This document shows positions 33,336-41,856 of a DNA stretch of 64,000 nt, piece after piece. The notes below the pieces were generated by a model that saw only the letters and a program-made list of their open reading frames with translations, was not told the DNA's origin and did no database searches. The translations under genes were made by a program, and so were the position numbers. Position 1 is the stretch's first letter; every line of letters starts with the position of its first letter. This DNA is from Opitutaceae bacterium (GTDB lineage: Bacteria; Verrucomicrobiota; Verrucomicrobiia; Opitutales; Opitutaceae), in assembly GCA_002713695.1 (NCBI GenBank), contig PAUB01000001.1, forward strand, positions 479,161-543,160, written 5' to 3'.

Positions 33336-34368
33336 ATGAGATCGCGATTCAAGCGGGTTGAGGAAATCAAAGTAGGTGTCGTCGGGTATGGTGGCGCCTT
33401 TAACATGGGTCGTCTTCATTTGGATGATATGCGTAAGGCGGGGATGACGCCTTATGCGGTGGCCGAGCCTGATGAGAGTCGATTAAAAGTCGCGGCTGAG
33501 GATTTCCCGGGGATTGAGACCTACTGCAGTGTGAGCGAGATGCTGCGAAAGTCGGAGGTGAATCTCATCGTATTGATCACGCCACATAGCACGCATGCTC
33601 CCTTGGCCTTGCAATGTATCAAGGCCGGAAAGCATGTGGTGTGCGAAAAGCCTTTTGCGATTACGACCAAGGAATGTGGCGATGATCGCGGCTGCTAAGA
33701 AGCATGATGTCGTGGTCTCGACATTTCATAACCGACACTGGGATGGATCGATTATGAACGCACTCAAAGTGCTGAAATCTGGTGTGATAGGCGAGGTGGT
33801 AAGAATTGAATGTCGATCCGGTGGATGGAATAAACCGCGTGATTGGTGGCGATCGAGTAAATCAATTTCCGGAGGTATCCTCTACGACTGGGGGGTTCAC
33901 TTATTAAAATATGCGCTCCAGCTGGTGGATTCCGAAATTACGGAAGTGACTGGTTATGCTAAGCGGGGTTTTTGGGCCGGCAAAACGAAGTGGGGCAAAG
34001 ATGGGATCGAAGACGAAGCTTATGCCGTGACTCGTTTTAAAAGTGGGGTGTGGGTGACGCTTCGGATTACTTCGATTGATGTTCATCCGAAGCCGGGGAT
34101 GATGGAAGTGACAGGCACAGAGGACACGCTTTGGTGGGACTACGACAACCACGAAATTATCGTGAAGAAGGCCAATAAGACCGTCGTGACGAAGGGAAAG
34201 AACCCTGAACCCCAATGGGCGAAGTATTACGCGAACGTGGCGGATCATCTGACCAAGGGCACTCCTTTGGTGATTACGCCCGAATGGTCGCGCCGACCGA
34301 TTCATATTCTTGATCTCGCTGATCGAAGTGCCGCCAAGGGGCGCGCGATCAAAGCGAAATACAGCTGA
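33336..34368 (+). pseudogene. Gfo/Idh/MocA family oxidoreductase, split by a frameshift
   Basis: Two overlapping frames make one protein of about 344 residues. The first (from ATG 33336) holds the Rossmann fold 'VGVVGYGGAFNMGRLHLDDM' and reaches the conserved 'VVCEKPFAITTKEC'. There, at about 33679, the frame is off by one extra or two missing bases, and the second frame continues with 'AMIAAAKKHDVVVSTFHNRH' to the stop at 34366. The family's substrate Lys in 'EKP' is present. NAD(P)-dependent sugar oxidation is the usual role. A single lesion could be a sequencing error or recent inactivation. Confidence 0.85.
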
Positions 34369-34383
34369 GCGAATCGCGCACAA

Positions 34384-34413
34384 AAAAGCCGACCCATAGC
34401 TGAGTCGGCTTTT
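34384..34413. terminator. Bidirectional terminator between convergent genes
   Basis: A perfect ten-base stem AAAAGCCGAC/GTCGGCTTTT with a 10-base loop. A-tract on the left and T-tract on the right make it able to stop transcription from both the Gfo/Idh gene (plus) and the TIM-barrel gene (minus). Confidence 0.9.
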
Positions 34414-34438
34414 AAATAAGCAGGGTTTAGACGAGAGT

Positions 34439-35290
34439 TTACTTCGCGCGATTCCAAGACTTTGCGAGTTCTTTGCGCAGGACTGCGGCATCCGGCCAGG
34501 CAGGGGGGAGCCCTTCGATATTATATCCGGCACCGCCATCATGGTAAGGGCCCATTTCGGGACAGACATAGAGGGTGCGATCCTTGTTTTTCGGTGCCTT
34601 CTTCCACATACGGAAAAGATCGTCGGTGAACTTGAGGTAGCTCTTTACGCCCTCAGTCAGCTTGCCCTTCCCGTTAGTTACGGCGATTTGGCAATGGTGT
34701 CCGTTGAACGGACGACAGTGGCTTTGCTCTGAATCCTGAATGAGACGAGGATACTTCAGCATGTATTCACTGTAGTTACCGGGCCCAAGATGCTTAACCA
34801 CGGCGAAGTGGGAGAAGTCGAAGTTGATCTTTGGTGCTTGGCCGGTCGCCTTCTTGTAGAGCTTACAGATCTCGTATGTTTTTTCCGGAGTCTCGGTGCA
34901 AGTATCACGATGCACTTCAAGCGACATGACGACGCCGCCGATCTTATCGGCTTCCTTCATCATCTTTACCCAATTGCGGGCGGCGACGCTAGGCTTGGTG
35001 AAATCATCATCAAGTTGGACATTGATGTGCACCGCGCCGCAGGCCTTCTGCTTCTCAATCGCCTTGGCGTATTGTTTGGCATTGCCGGAGTTATCCGAGA
35101 TGAAACCGAGCACATGTTTCAGTCCGTGTTTCTTGGCTAAGCTGGCATGCTCGGGTGTGAGTGCGGTGGTGATTCCGTCGAAGCCAGCAGCGGCTACGGC
35201 GGCAATTTTCTTTTCTAATGACCATTCGCGTTTGGGGGTGGGATGACCGACGAGTGACCAGAGATTAGCGATATGAGCGATTTTTGACAT
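34439..35290 (-). CDS. Sugar phosphate isomerase/epimerase-type TIM barrel protein
   Basis: A 283-residue xylose isomerase-like (AP endonuclease 2 superfamily) protein. The pattern of metal ligands fits: Glu in 'VMSLEVHRDTCTETPEKTYE', Asp/His in 'KINFDFSHFAVVKHLGPGN', and the C-terminal 'YVCPEMGPYHDGGAGYN'. Such proteins isomerise or epimerise keto-sugars, inosose or related acids. It follows the 3-hydroxyisobutyrate dehydrogenase-type gene on the same strand with about 90 bases between, which hold an inverted repeat. Confidence 0.85.
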   Translation of the reverse strand: MSKIAHIANLWSLVGHPTPKREWSLEKKIAAVAAAGFDGITTALTPEHASLAKKHGLKHVLGFISDNSGNAKQYAKAIEKQKACGAVHINVQLDDDFTKPSVAARNWVKMMKEADKIGGVVMSLEVHRDTCTETPEKTYEICKLYKKATGQAPKINFDFSHFAVVKHLGPGNYSEYMLKYPRLIQDSEQSHCRPFNGHHCQIAVTNGKGKLTEGVKSYLKFTDDLFRMWKKAPKNKDRTLYVCPEMGPYHDGGAGYNIEGLPPAWPDAAVLRKELAKSWNRAK

Positions 35291-35335
35291 TAGGATTTTA
35301 GATTGGGTTTTTGGATTACTGAAAGCTTCGATCTA

Positions 35336-35371
35336 AATTCGGATTGAGGAAGCTAATCCAAAATCCGAATT
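35336..35371 (-). terminator. Inverted repeat between reductase and isomerase genes
   Basis: A perfect ten-base stem AATTCGGATT/AATCCGAATT with a 16-base loop in AT-rich DNA. It could end part of the transcripts from the reductase gene before the isomerase gene. The surroundings also contain loose copies of the same word (GATTTTAGATTGGG, AATCCAAAATC). Confidence 0.45.
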
Positions 35372-35383
35372 CAAAAAATAGAA

Positions 35384-36268
35384 TCAGGCGTGCCGTCCTT
35401 TGAAGGTGAGTTCAGCTACGCCGGATTTATCGAGATCACCGAGGCCTAGCGCGACCATCTTGTCGAATTGTGTCTTGGTCGCGGAGGCGAGAGGCATATT
35501 GATGCCGCTTTCGCATCCCAGGGTCCAAGCGATCGTGCTGTCTTTGGCGGCATGTGCGCCCGAGAAGTAGCATTCGTGATCCCGGTTTTGCATGTCCTCG
35601 CCGTCGGTCTTGAGAACCTGCGAATTAGCGCCGGTTTGGAGGAATATTTCACGCAACATATCAAGATTGAGACCAAGAGCGTCACCGAGACCGAGTCCTT
35701 CGGCGAGACCAGCCGTGTTGATATTCATGACCATATTCACGAGGGCTTTCACTTGAGCTGCTTGTCCGGTTTTGCCGACATAGCGAAGCGCAGTGGAGAG
35801 CTTTTCAAGGATGGGTTTGACCTCGTTAAAGGTCTTTTTGGCGCCACCGCACATGAGGTAAAGGGTGCCGTTGCGGGCCTGAGGAATCGAGGACGCCATG
35901 CAACCTTCGAGGGTCTTGGCCCCGACTTTCTTGGCGCGACGTTCGACTTCGACATGGGTCTTGGGGGTGATCGTAGCGCAGTTGATGAAGACCTTGCCCT
36001 TCGCTTTGGTGAGCAACGAATCGCCGGTGGTTTCGAAGATGGCGAGTTGAGAAGCATCATCAGTGACAACGGTGATAATCACATCAGCAGCTGCAGTGAC
36101 AGCGGCGAGGGTCTTAGCGTGTTTTGCGCCGATTTCTTTGGCGAGCGCGGCGGCGGATGGTTTGTAAACATCGTAAACCGCAGAGACATTGTAACCGCAC
36201 TCTTTGAGGCGGCGGGCCATGTTGGCGCCCATGCGGCCAACTCCGACGAAGGCAATTTTATCAGACAT
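35384..36268 (-). CDS. NAD(P)-dependent 3-hydroxyisobutyrate dehydrogenase-type reductase
   Basis: A 294-residue beta-hydroxyacid dehydrogenase. Rossmann motif 'IAFVGVGRMGANMARRL' at residues 5-21, substrate loop 'LEGCMASSIPQARNGTLYLM' near 122, and the catalytic Lys in 'VGKTGQAAQVKALVNMVM' near 172. The family reduces tartronate semialdehyde, succinic semialdehyde, or oxidises hydroxyisobutyrate; the sugar gene setting favours a sugar-acid derived substrate such as tartronate semialdehyde. The exact substrate is not shown by sequence. Confidence 0.88.
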   Translation of the reverse strand: MSDKIAFVGVGRMGANMARRLKECGYNVSAVYDVYKPSAAALAKEIGAKHAKTLAAVTAAADVIITVVTDDASQLAIFETTGDSLLTKAKGKVFINCATITPKTHVEVERRAKKVGAKTLEGCMASSIPQARNGTLYLMCGGAKKTFNEVKPILEKLSTALRYVGKTGQAAQVKALVNMVMNINTAGLAEGLGLGDALGLNLDMLREIFLQTGANSQVLKTDGEDMQNRDHECYFSGAHAAKDSTIAWTLGCESGINMPLASATKTQFDKMVALGLGDLDKSGVAELTFKGRHA

Positions 36269-36306
36269 AATAGTGTGTTGTTTTTAGGGTAAATTCAGCC
36301 GGCAAT

Positions 36307-37131
36307 TTAGCGGGCAAAGAATGGGTTGTGCTGTTTTTCCTGACCGATGGTGGTCAACGGACCATGCCCGGGAGCGATCACGGTATCGCGTGGCAGGGGA
36401 AGTATCTTCTCCTTATTATTCCGATACTGGTCTTCGAAGTTCATAGGACTGCCGCCCATCGAGCAGGAGAAGATCGAATCGGCTACGATCGCCAAAGGCC
36501 AGCTGAGGCCAGTGATGTAGAAGGTAGTCATTCCGGGTGAGTGCCCCCAAGTGAGCAGGGTTTTAATCGCGAGTTCGCCGATATGGAAATGCGCGTTTTC
36601 CTTGAAGGTTTGCGCTCCGGGATAATCGACGGGTTCCTTCTCACTGGCCCAAACTTCGGCTTTGGTGGCCTCGGCTAGTTTCGGGAGATCGACGATGTGA
36701 TCTTCATGCGTGTGAGTGATGAAGATATAGCGTAGATCGAGACCCTCAGTGCTGATGATGTCCAGCATGGCCTGACAATCAGAACCGGTATCAAACGCGG
36801 CGGCGTGCTTGGTGCGTGGATCCCAGATGAGGTAGCTGTTTACCGTCATGTCTTCGAAGACGGTGTTGAACATCGCGAAGCCACAAGGAAACGAAGGTTG
36901 ATCAGGATACCACGATTTGTTGGTGAGCACTTCCAGCGCATCTGGGCTGAGTCGAAGATGGCGAGCCACCCGACGAATCACCGCCATGATAGGCTTTCCC
37001 TCCTTGACGGCGGCAAGATCCTCAGCCCTGACTTCAGCGCGGGAAGCAAGTTGCTCATCTGTGATTTTGAGACCGCGTTGGGTCTTGTTGATTACATCGT
37101 CGAAGTTGTCCTCAATCGGAATACGGGCCAT
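36307..37131 (-). CDS. Metallo-beta-lactamase fold hydrolase with N-terminal HTH-like domain
   Basis: From the ATG at 37131 a 274-residue protein. The first 80 residues are helical and read like a small XRE/HTH-type domain ('QRGLKITDEQLASRAEVRAE', then 'VARHLRLSPDALEVL'). The rest is a metallo-beta-lactamase domain with the zinc motif 'FITHTHEDHIVDL' near 146, further ligands in 'WGHSPGMTTFYI' and 'DTVIAPGHGPLTTIG'. It resembles glyoxalase II/hydrolase members. The HTH-like plus hydrolase arrangement is uncommon. Role unknown; it lies between the sugar-acid reductase and the ferritin-like gene. Confidence 0.82.
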   Translation of the reverse strand: MARIPIEDNFDDVINKTQRGLKITDEQLASRAEVRAEDLAAVKEGKPIMAVIRRVARHLRLSPDALEVLTNKSWYPDQPSFPCGFAMFNTVFEDMTVNSYLIWDPRTKHAAAFDTGSDCQAMLDIISTEGLDLRYIFITHTHEDHIVDLPKLAEATKAEVWASEKEPVDYPGAQTFKENAHFHIGELAIKTLLTWGHSPGMTTFYITGLSWPLAIVADSIFSCSMGGSPMNFEDQYRNNKEKILPLPRDTVIAPGHGPLTTIGQEKQHNPFFAR

Positions 37132-37213
37132 AGATCTTAGAAAATGCGGACGGTCGGCATTGGGCAAGACGAATGCCGATGAAAGTTTAGCAAAGGGAAA
37201 TCGTTTTCACTTT

Positions 37214-38695
37214 TTACATCGGCTTCTGGGTGCGTGGCGGACACGTCGTCGCGTTGCTCAAGGGAGTCATCTCGCGAATGCGAGCGAGCAGATTTTGATA
37301 AAAATCGAAGGCTGGATCGCCGGGCGTGCGCGAGAGGTTGGCGTTGAATTCCGCGGCTAGTCGTGCCGATTCAGCTTCGGTTTCGCGAAGTTTCGCGGCG
37401 GCACGCTCACGATAGTTGGAATTGTCGACCCCGGCGTGTTCGGCGAGTAGAGGCAGCCAACGATGGGCATATTGCACGTGAGCAGTTTCGTCGATGATGT
37501 CGAAGAGCATCATCTCGGCTGATTCGAGATCCTGACCTTCCTTGAAATCTACGTAGCTTTCGTTTTTGACGACGAAGTGGCCGGTTTCAGCGCACATTCC
37601 GATGAAAAATACGTTTTCATAGAGCTCCTCCTTGGTCATGTGCTCCATTTTGTAGGGAACGAGAATGTCACACTGGTTAGCGTAGGTCTCGTCTAGCGAA
37701 ACTCCTTTCTCCTTTGAGTAGGTTTGTAGAATTTCCTCACGTTCGTCCTGCTCATAGGTAGAAAATCCAACTTCATCCAAACTGATACCAAAATCTTTCA
37801 GGCGAGAGTTGCCGGAATCGCCATGGCGCGATTCATCCCAGAGGTGCCTAGAAATATCATGATGCCATTCCCATGGCATGTAGTGGCCATCATAAATCCA
37901 GATGAGTTGGGAATCGGGAAGGTTCTTCTCCAGCATGTAGGCATAGGCCCAAAAGAGCCGACGGGTTTCAATACTGTGGGTGAAATCCGCGCGCATGTAA
38001 TCCATCAACGGATACTTCGGCTTGATTGGTTCATCCCGGGCACTGAACCGAGCTAATTTGAAATCTGTCGCGACACCGGCTGGCTGGGCCTCGTCATTGG
38101 GACTGACAGGCAGGGGGGCCTTGAAGTGACCGGATGATTCGATGGCTACTGCGATTCTCGCGAGATAGTCCGCATCGGTTTTGTGGGGATGACGTCGCCG
38201 ATAATCACGATACCAGAGCCATTGCTGACTCTTGATCTGATTGATCTCGTGCAGAAGCGAGATGGTCGGTGCGTCATGGATCGGGTGAACGGTGCCGCAA
38301 TATTCTCCGTAGGTAGCGACCAGACTCTTCAGTAGCTGCACATAAATGCCGTCGAGGGCATCCTGCAGGGATGGCGCCAAGAGAACGATATTGGCTAGAC
38401 GTTCGAGTTCGCCCGATACCGGGGCATCTGGCTTCCCACCAGGAAATTGCGCGATGCGCTCGCGCAGACGTCGCACGCATTCGGCTTGATCCCAGACGTG
38501 ACGATGTAAGGCGCTCTTATCCTCCCAGCCGGAGATGTTGCGGCCCCAACCAGCGAGTAGGCGATGGATAGAACGTTCGATGTATTGCCAATCGCAGAGA
38601 AGGGCCACGGTGTGAGGCTTCTGTTTGCTCTTTTGGTCGAGCAATACTTGACGCAATGGGGATTCCACCGGTGCTTGGGCGGTATGTGGAGGCAT
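37214..38695 (-). CDS. Ferritin-like protein of unknown function
   Basis: A 493-residue, mostly helical cytoplasmic protein. I do not recognise a named family, but the ferritin-like diiron pattern is visible: 'YIERSIHRLL' near 39, 'WHHDISRHLWDESRHGDSG' near 281 (ExxH), 'IGMCAETGHFVVKNE' near 370 (ExxH) and 'IIDETAHVQYAHRW' near 402 (ExxH). Glu and His in these helices could bind two irons for O2 chemistry. A degraded relative lies at 26162-27460. It is divergently transcribed from an AraC regulator 56 bases away, which may control it, and sits beside sugar-acid genes. Enzyme activity is inference. Confidence 0.75.
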   Translation of the reverse strand: MPPHTAQAPVESPLRQVLLDQKSKQKPHTVALLCDWQYIERSIHRLLAGWGRNISGWEDKSALHRHVWDQAECVRRLRERIAQFPGGKPDAPVSGELERLANIVLLAPSLQDALDGIYVQLLKSLVATYGEYCGTVHPIHDAPTISLLHEINQIKSQQWLWYRDYRRRHPHKTDADYLARIAVAIESSGHFKAPLPVSPNDEAQPAGVATDFKLARFSARDEPIKPKYPLMDYMRADFTHSIETRRLFWAYAYMLEKNLPDSQLIWIYDGHYMPWEWHHDISRHLWDESRHGDSGNSRLKDFGISLDEVGFSTYEQDEREEILQTYSKEKGVSLDETYANQCDILVPYKMEHMTKEELYENVFFIGMCAETGHFVVKNESYVDFKEGQDLESAEMMLFDIIDETAHVQYAHRWLPLLAEHAGVDNSNYRERAAAKLRETEAESARLAAEFNANLSRTPGDPAFDFYQNLLARIREMTPLSNATTCPPRTQKPM

Positions 38696-38750
38696 ACGTT
38701 AAATATATCAAAAAACTTGAAAATAACCTATATCTGATAGGGATTAACTT

Positions 38751-39581
38751 ATGTCTATAATTGACCATGCGCTCTGGCGAAACCCATTCACTGGTCAAGG
38801 GCTGCGTTTGCCCGCGGGTAGAGGTAGCGAGGGATTCCGCATGCATGAGTTAGGGGCGATCGAAGTAGACCACCACTGGCAGCATCGTGACGTATCGAGT
38901 CCTTTCTGGCGTTTATTCTACGATTTGAATCCGGGCGTGTGGGTGAAGAGTAGTGGTCGGCAGTTTCATTTAGATCAGGATCACGCCATTATTCTGCCCG
39001 AGGGAGTGCCATTTGATTGTGGAGCAAATGTGAAGTTGAGCCATTTGTGGATTCACTTTTCATTGCCACTTTACGACCACCCAACAGTGACGAAAGCGAT
39101 GGAGATCAATGTGGGGAAGGAGTTTCAGGAGGTGGCGAAAAAAATGAGTGTGATGACTTTAGAAAAACGCGTGGCGCAGGCGCGACGACTGGGACAAGCA
39201 TTATTGCATTTAGCTTTTGTGGAGATCGATACCCAGTCTTGGGAAGTGCTGGATCCGAGAATGCGTAGGATACTGACCTGGTTAGATATACGTCTTGGTT
39301 CTCCTATCACCAATGAGCAATTGGCGAGAATTGCCGGTCTCGGGATCGAACCGTTTATCAGGTGGTTTAAAAAATCCACCGGACAGACTCCGGCAGTATA
39401 TGTATCCGCGCGACGTATGCGTGAAGCATCACGTCGTTTAGCTTATGAGGATGAAACTATAGATGATATCGCTGAAGCGGTGGGATACCGCAATAGGCAC
39501 CACTTTAGTCGGGTGTTTAAACGTTTTGCTGGAGTAGGCCCTGCAGGCTTTCGTCGTAATAATATGAATAGGTATGATTAG
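38751..39581 (+). CDS. AraC family transcription regulator
   Basis: A 276-residue regulator with an N-terminal cupin-like ligand region and a C-terminal AraC DNA-binding domain ('NEQLARIAGLGIEPFIRWFK' and 'IDDIAEAVGYRNRHHFSRVF'). It is divergent from the ferritin-like gene across a short AT-rich gap (38696-38750), the usual layout for control of a neighbour. Sugar ligands are common in this subgroup. Target and ligand are inferred. Confidence 0.92.
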   Translation: MSIIDHALWRNPFTGQGLRLPAGRGSEGFRMHELGAIEVDHHWQHRDVSSPFWRLFYDLNPGVWVKSSGRQFHLDQDHAIILPEGVPFDCGANVKLSHLWIHFSLPLYDHPTVTKAMEINVGKEFQEVAKKMSVMTLEKRVAQARRLGQALLHLAFVEIDTQSWEVLDPRMRRILTWLDIRLGSPITNEQLARIAGLGIEPFIRWFKKSTGQTPAVYVSARRMREASRRLAYEDETIDDIAEAVGYRNRHHFSRVFKRFAGVGPAGFRRNNMNRYD

Positions 39582-39711
39582 GCTTATTTGATAATTATCG
39601 GTTCAATATATTGTATTAATATGCAATTTTTTAGCGAAATTAGAGGTGAAGGCTTGCGAATATTAAGCTATGCTTTCAAATATTACTAAGGATTAATTCC
39701 AAATTACCACC

Positions 39712-40080
39712 ATGATAAAAAATAAGATTAAAGAATTAGAAGCTGCCCGCGCCAAGATCACTAAGCTTGAGCAAGAAGTAGCTTCAGAACGCACCAAAGA
39801 GCTTAAGGCTCTTCCTGCTCAATTCGGTTATGATAATGTCGCAGACTTTATCAAAGCAGTGAAAGCTGCCAATGGCGGCAAGGCTGCTCGTAAGGGCTTC
39901 ACTAAGTCCGGTGGACGTCGCAAGCGCGCTGTCATCACTACTGAAACCAAGAACAAAGTGAAATCGCTCACTACTGCCGGTAAGACCGGTGCGGCGATTG
40001 CCAAGGCAGTTGGGATCTCGATTCCTAGTGTTCAGAATATTAAGAAAGAGCTGGGATTAACCAAAGCTCGGAAGAAATAA
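39712..40080 (+). CDS. Small basic helix-turn-helix protein, possibly nucleoid-associated
   Basis: A 122-residue basic protein. The N-terminal 30 residues form a coiled coil ('IKELEAARAKITKLEQEV'), followed by a stretch with 'GYDNVADFIKAVKAANGG', a Lys/Arg-rich linker and a C-terminal resolvase-like HTH ('TTAGKTGAAIAKAVGISIPS', 'VQNIKKELG'). The coiled coil plus DNA-binding end recalls H-NS-like organisation, but no homology to H-NS is claimed. Codon choice is strongly biased toward common codons (AAG, GCT, ACT), which suggests high expression. A good terminator follows at 40103. Confidence 0.7.
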   Translation: MIKNKIKELEAARAKITKLEQEVASERTKELKALPAQFGYDNVADFIKAVKAANGGKAARKGFTKSGGRRKRAVITTETKNKVKSLTTAGKTGAAIAKAVGISIPSVQNIKKELGLTKARKK

Positions 40081-40102
40081 GTCTTCGTCGTTAAATACTA
40101 TC

Positions 40103-40137
40103 ATGCCTCGCGTCTCTGCGGGATACGGGGCATTTTT
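40103..40137 (+). terminator. Terminator of the small HTH gene
   Basis: An eight-pair stem ATGCCTCG/CGGGGCAT with a 15-base loop followed by TTTTTGTT, 22 bases after the stop codon. Confidence 0.8.
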
Positions 40138-40168
40138 GTTGATGCCTATCGACAATACGCTGCGCCGC

Positions 40169-41341
40169 TCAATAGCGGGCTAATTTCTGATCGATTTCTA
40201 TGGCCCAACCATCGATCCCCCCATCGATATTAGTGACGTTATCCAGACCTTGAGCGCGCAGATATTCCGTCACGCGTCGGCTGCGACCTCCGTGATGACA
40301 CATGATTAATACATGCTTGTCTCGCGGCAGTTCTGAAAGGTTTTCCGGGATTTGGCGCATGGGAATGTGCTGCGCGATTTCGATACGGCAGATCTCCAGC
40401 TCATGCGGTTCACGCACATCGATCAGTATCGTATCTTCAGGTTTGTCGGTGAGTAATTGATGCGCTTCTGGCACGGTGATTTCGACAGGATACTCGGATT
40501 CATTCATGGAAGTTGTAGGCGCCGCTTCGCAGCTGGGTTGATAACGTGTTGGTTCAATCGTGGTGATAATGTGTTTTGATCCACAAAGCGGGCAATCTGG
40601 TGAGCGCGGGACAACAATGCTGGTGGTCTGATGATCGAGTGCTCGATAGGTGAGCAATTTTCCGCGCTGCAGCTCTCCATATCCTGTGAGATATTTGATC
40701 ACCTCAAGGGCTTGCATGCTTCCAATCACGCCGCACAACGCGCCGATCACTCCAGCCTCACCACAATTGGGCACGCTGCCCGCGCTAGGTGGTTTAGGAA
40801 AGAGACAGCGATAGCAGGGGCCACCGTGTTGGGAATCAAAGACGCTGATTTGGCCTTCAAACTTATAGATGCTTCCATGCACAAGCGGACGCTGAGCGAG
40901 AAACGCGGCATCGTTGTTGAGATAACGCACAGGAAAATTATCCGTGCCATCCAGGATGATGTCGTATTGCTCGAATAACTTAACCGCGTTTTCGGGAGTC
41001 ACCCCTTCGAGATGGGGCACTAGAGCGATGAGCGGATTGATCGCACGGAGACTCGCGATGGCGGAATCGACCTTCGGCTTGCCAACACTTCCGGTCGGAT
41101 GGAGGAGCTGGCGTTGGAGATTGTGCTCCTCGACGTGATCAATATCCGCGATACCGATTGTGCCGATTCCTGCTGCGGCCAAATAAAGAGCTGCGGGACT
41201 GCCCAGCCCACCTGCTCCCACGATCAAGACTTTGGCTCGCGCGAGCTTTTCCTGTCCCTCAATGCCGATTTCCTCGAGTAGGATTTGCCGATTGTAGCGA
41301 CGGAGCGCAGCGGCATCGAGTTGAGTGGACTGATCGGGCAT
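40169..41341 (-). CDS. moeB: MoeB/ThiF-type adenylyltransferase with C-terminal rhodanese domain
   Basis: E1-like enzyme that adenylates the C-terminus of a sulfur carrier protein (MoaD or ThiS) for molybdopterin or thiamine synthesis. The 390-residue protein has the ATP site 'VGAGGLGSPAALYLAAAGIG' near 41, zinc Cys pairs 'CYRCLFP' and 'CPLCG', and a C-terminal rhodanese domain with active-site 'LIMCHHGGRSRRVTEYL' near 345. The fused rhodanese can provide persulfide sulfur, as in MOCS3-like proteins. Whether it serves MoaD, ThiS or both cannot be told; no moa or thi gene is adjacent. Confidence 0.92.
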   Translation of the reverse strand: MPDQSTQLDAAALRRYNRQILLEEIGIEGQEKLARAKVLIVGAGGLGSPAALYLAAAGIGTIGIADIDHVEEHNLQRQLLHPTGSVGKPKVDSAIASLRAINPLIALVPHLEGVTPENAVKLFEQYDIILDGTDNFPVRYLNNDAAFLAQRPLVHGSIYKFEGQISVFDSQHGGPCYRCLFPKPPSAGSVPNCGEAGVIGALCGVIGSMQALEVIKYLTGYGELQRGKLLTYRALDHQTTSIVVPRSPDCPLCGSKHIITTIEPTRYQPSCEAAPTTSMNESEYPVEITVPEAHQLLTDKPEDTILIDVREPHELEICRIEIAQHIPMRQIPENLSELPRDKHVLIMCHHGGRSRRVTEYLRAQGLDNVTNIDGGIDGWAIEIDQKLARY

Positions 41342-41418
41342 ACCTGATTAAGAGAGGCGAATTGTGTGGGGTCGCAAATGAAATTGCGCCCAGCGTGGAG
41401 TCGCGTCCCAATAAAGGG

Positions 41419-41856
41419 ATGCGTTGTATAGGCATAGACTACGGCACCCGTCGGATCGGGCTGAGTTACGGTGATGAGATTGGCGTGGCCACTCCATTGC
41501 CCGCTTTGGTGCAGACAACAAACGAACAACGTTGGACTGCTTTGGGCGATGTCGTGCAGAAACGAAGCGTGACCGATCTGGTATTGGGTTATCCTTACAA
41601 TATGGATGGCACGGCGGGATTTAAGGCCAAGGAGGTCGATGGTTTTGCGGATAAACTACGGGATATGTTCAACCTGCCGGTGCACTTAATCGATGAGCGT
41701 TTGACGAGCTTCGAAGCGGAATCGTCGATCGCGAAATCTAAGCTGCGCGACCTGCGGGCCAGCGGTCTGGTCGACTCCCGGGCCGCCACGATTATCTTGC
41801 AGGATTTCCTCGATCAACGGATCCCGCCCGCATTGCCCATGGAGGAAGAGGTATGA
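41419..41856 (+). CDS. ruvX: Holliday junction resolvase-like protein RuvX/YqgF
   Basis: A 145-residue RNase H-fold nuclease involved in 16S rRNA 5' end maturation. Family motifs: 'GIDYGTRRIGLSYGD' at the N-terminus with the first Asp, 'VTDLVLGYPYNMDG' near 54, and 'DERLTSFEAE' near 94. The ATG at 41419 gives normal length; the frame is open 87 codons further upstream into moeB territory, but this is a shadow of that gene. Overlaps truA by ATGA. Confidence 0.93.
   Translation: MRCIGIDYGTRRIGLSYGDEIGVATPLPALVQTTNEQRWTALGDVVQKRSVTDLVLGYPYNMDGTAGFKAKEVDGFADKLRDMFNLPVHLIDERLTSFEAESSIAKSKLRDLRASGLVDSRAATIILQDFLDQRIPPALPMEEEV

Noticed and set aside
35300..35383. AT-rich repeated words as a CRISPR-like or phage site
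   Set aside because: Only one inverted repeat and loose copies of the same word; no regular spacing.
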